From: JAMPXD01 sp041481895
Lineage (GTDB): Bacteria > Desulfobacterota > Desulfuromonadia > Geobacterales > Geobacteraceae
Assembly: GCA_041481895.1 (NCBI GenBank)
Contig: JBGPCQ010000077.1
Coordinates: 1 to 13,223, forward strand
DNA length: 13,223 bases
Direction: 5' to 3'
The notes under the pieces are model-generated. The model made no database searches. It saw only the letters and a list, made by a program, of their open reading frames with translations, and was not told the DNA's origin. The translations under genes were made by a program, and so were the position numbers. Below are positions 13,221-13,223 of this stretch, piece by piece (position 1 is the first letter of the stretch; each line of letters opens with the position of its first letter).

Positions 13221-13223
13221 CAG

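Overview
The window looks like chromosomal DNA of a Geobacter/Pelobacter-type deltaproteobacterium (Desulfuromonadales). This is inferred from the GC-rich coding sequence, the PAS-type sigma-54 activator beside an acid/ketone-body catabolic locus, and the families of short intergenic hairpin repeats. Genus and species cannot be fixed from the sequence alone.

Layout: everything from about 12191 down to the left edge is encoded on the minus strand, so transcription runs right to left. It starts with a sigma-54 enhancer-binding regulator with a PAS sensor (10764-12191). A 409-bp non-coding control region follows (10355-10763). It holds three matching dyads of the form WTTCCA-N6-TGGAAA, a strong intrinsic terminator, and a close match to a -24/-12 (sigma-54) promoter. 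Next come a two-domain universal stress protein (9542-10354) and a complete branched-chain-amino-acid-type ABC importer in the order livG, livF, livK, livH, livM (9466 to 4874). Then comes a ketone-body module: the two subunits of a 3-oxoacid CoA-transferase (scoA, scoB), D-3-hydroxybutyrate dehydrogenase (bdhA) and an SCP2-type thiolase (4661 to 888). The 5' part of a leucyl aminopeptidase gene runs off the left edge (1-532). On the plus strand, divergent from the regulator, is a YcdX-like PHP phosphoesterase gene (12368-13081).

How it fits together: 3-hydroxybutyrate is oxidised to acetoacetate (BdhA), activated to acetoacetyl-CoA (ScoAB) and cleaved to two acetyl-CoA (thiolase). The ABC importer may feed this route, either with leucine, whose breakdown ends in acetoacetate plus acetyl-CoA, or with an organic acid. 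The regulator probably switches on the downstream genes through the dyads and the sigma-54 promoter. That link is inferred from position and motif match only.

Two families of about 90-115 bp imperfect-palindrome repeats sit only in the gaps between genes. Family 1 (ends CACGCGGAT...ATCCGCGTG) has two nearly identical tandem copies between scoB and bdhA, one inverted copy at the extreme right end of the window, and a 15-bp remnant near 817. Family 2 (built from 11-bp units around GATTAC) has two copies in opposite orientation that bracket the four ketone-body genes. Both are built from roughly helically phased sub-units.
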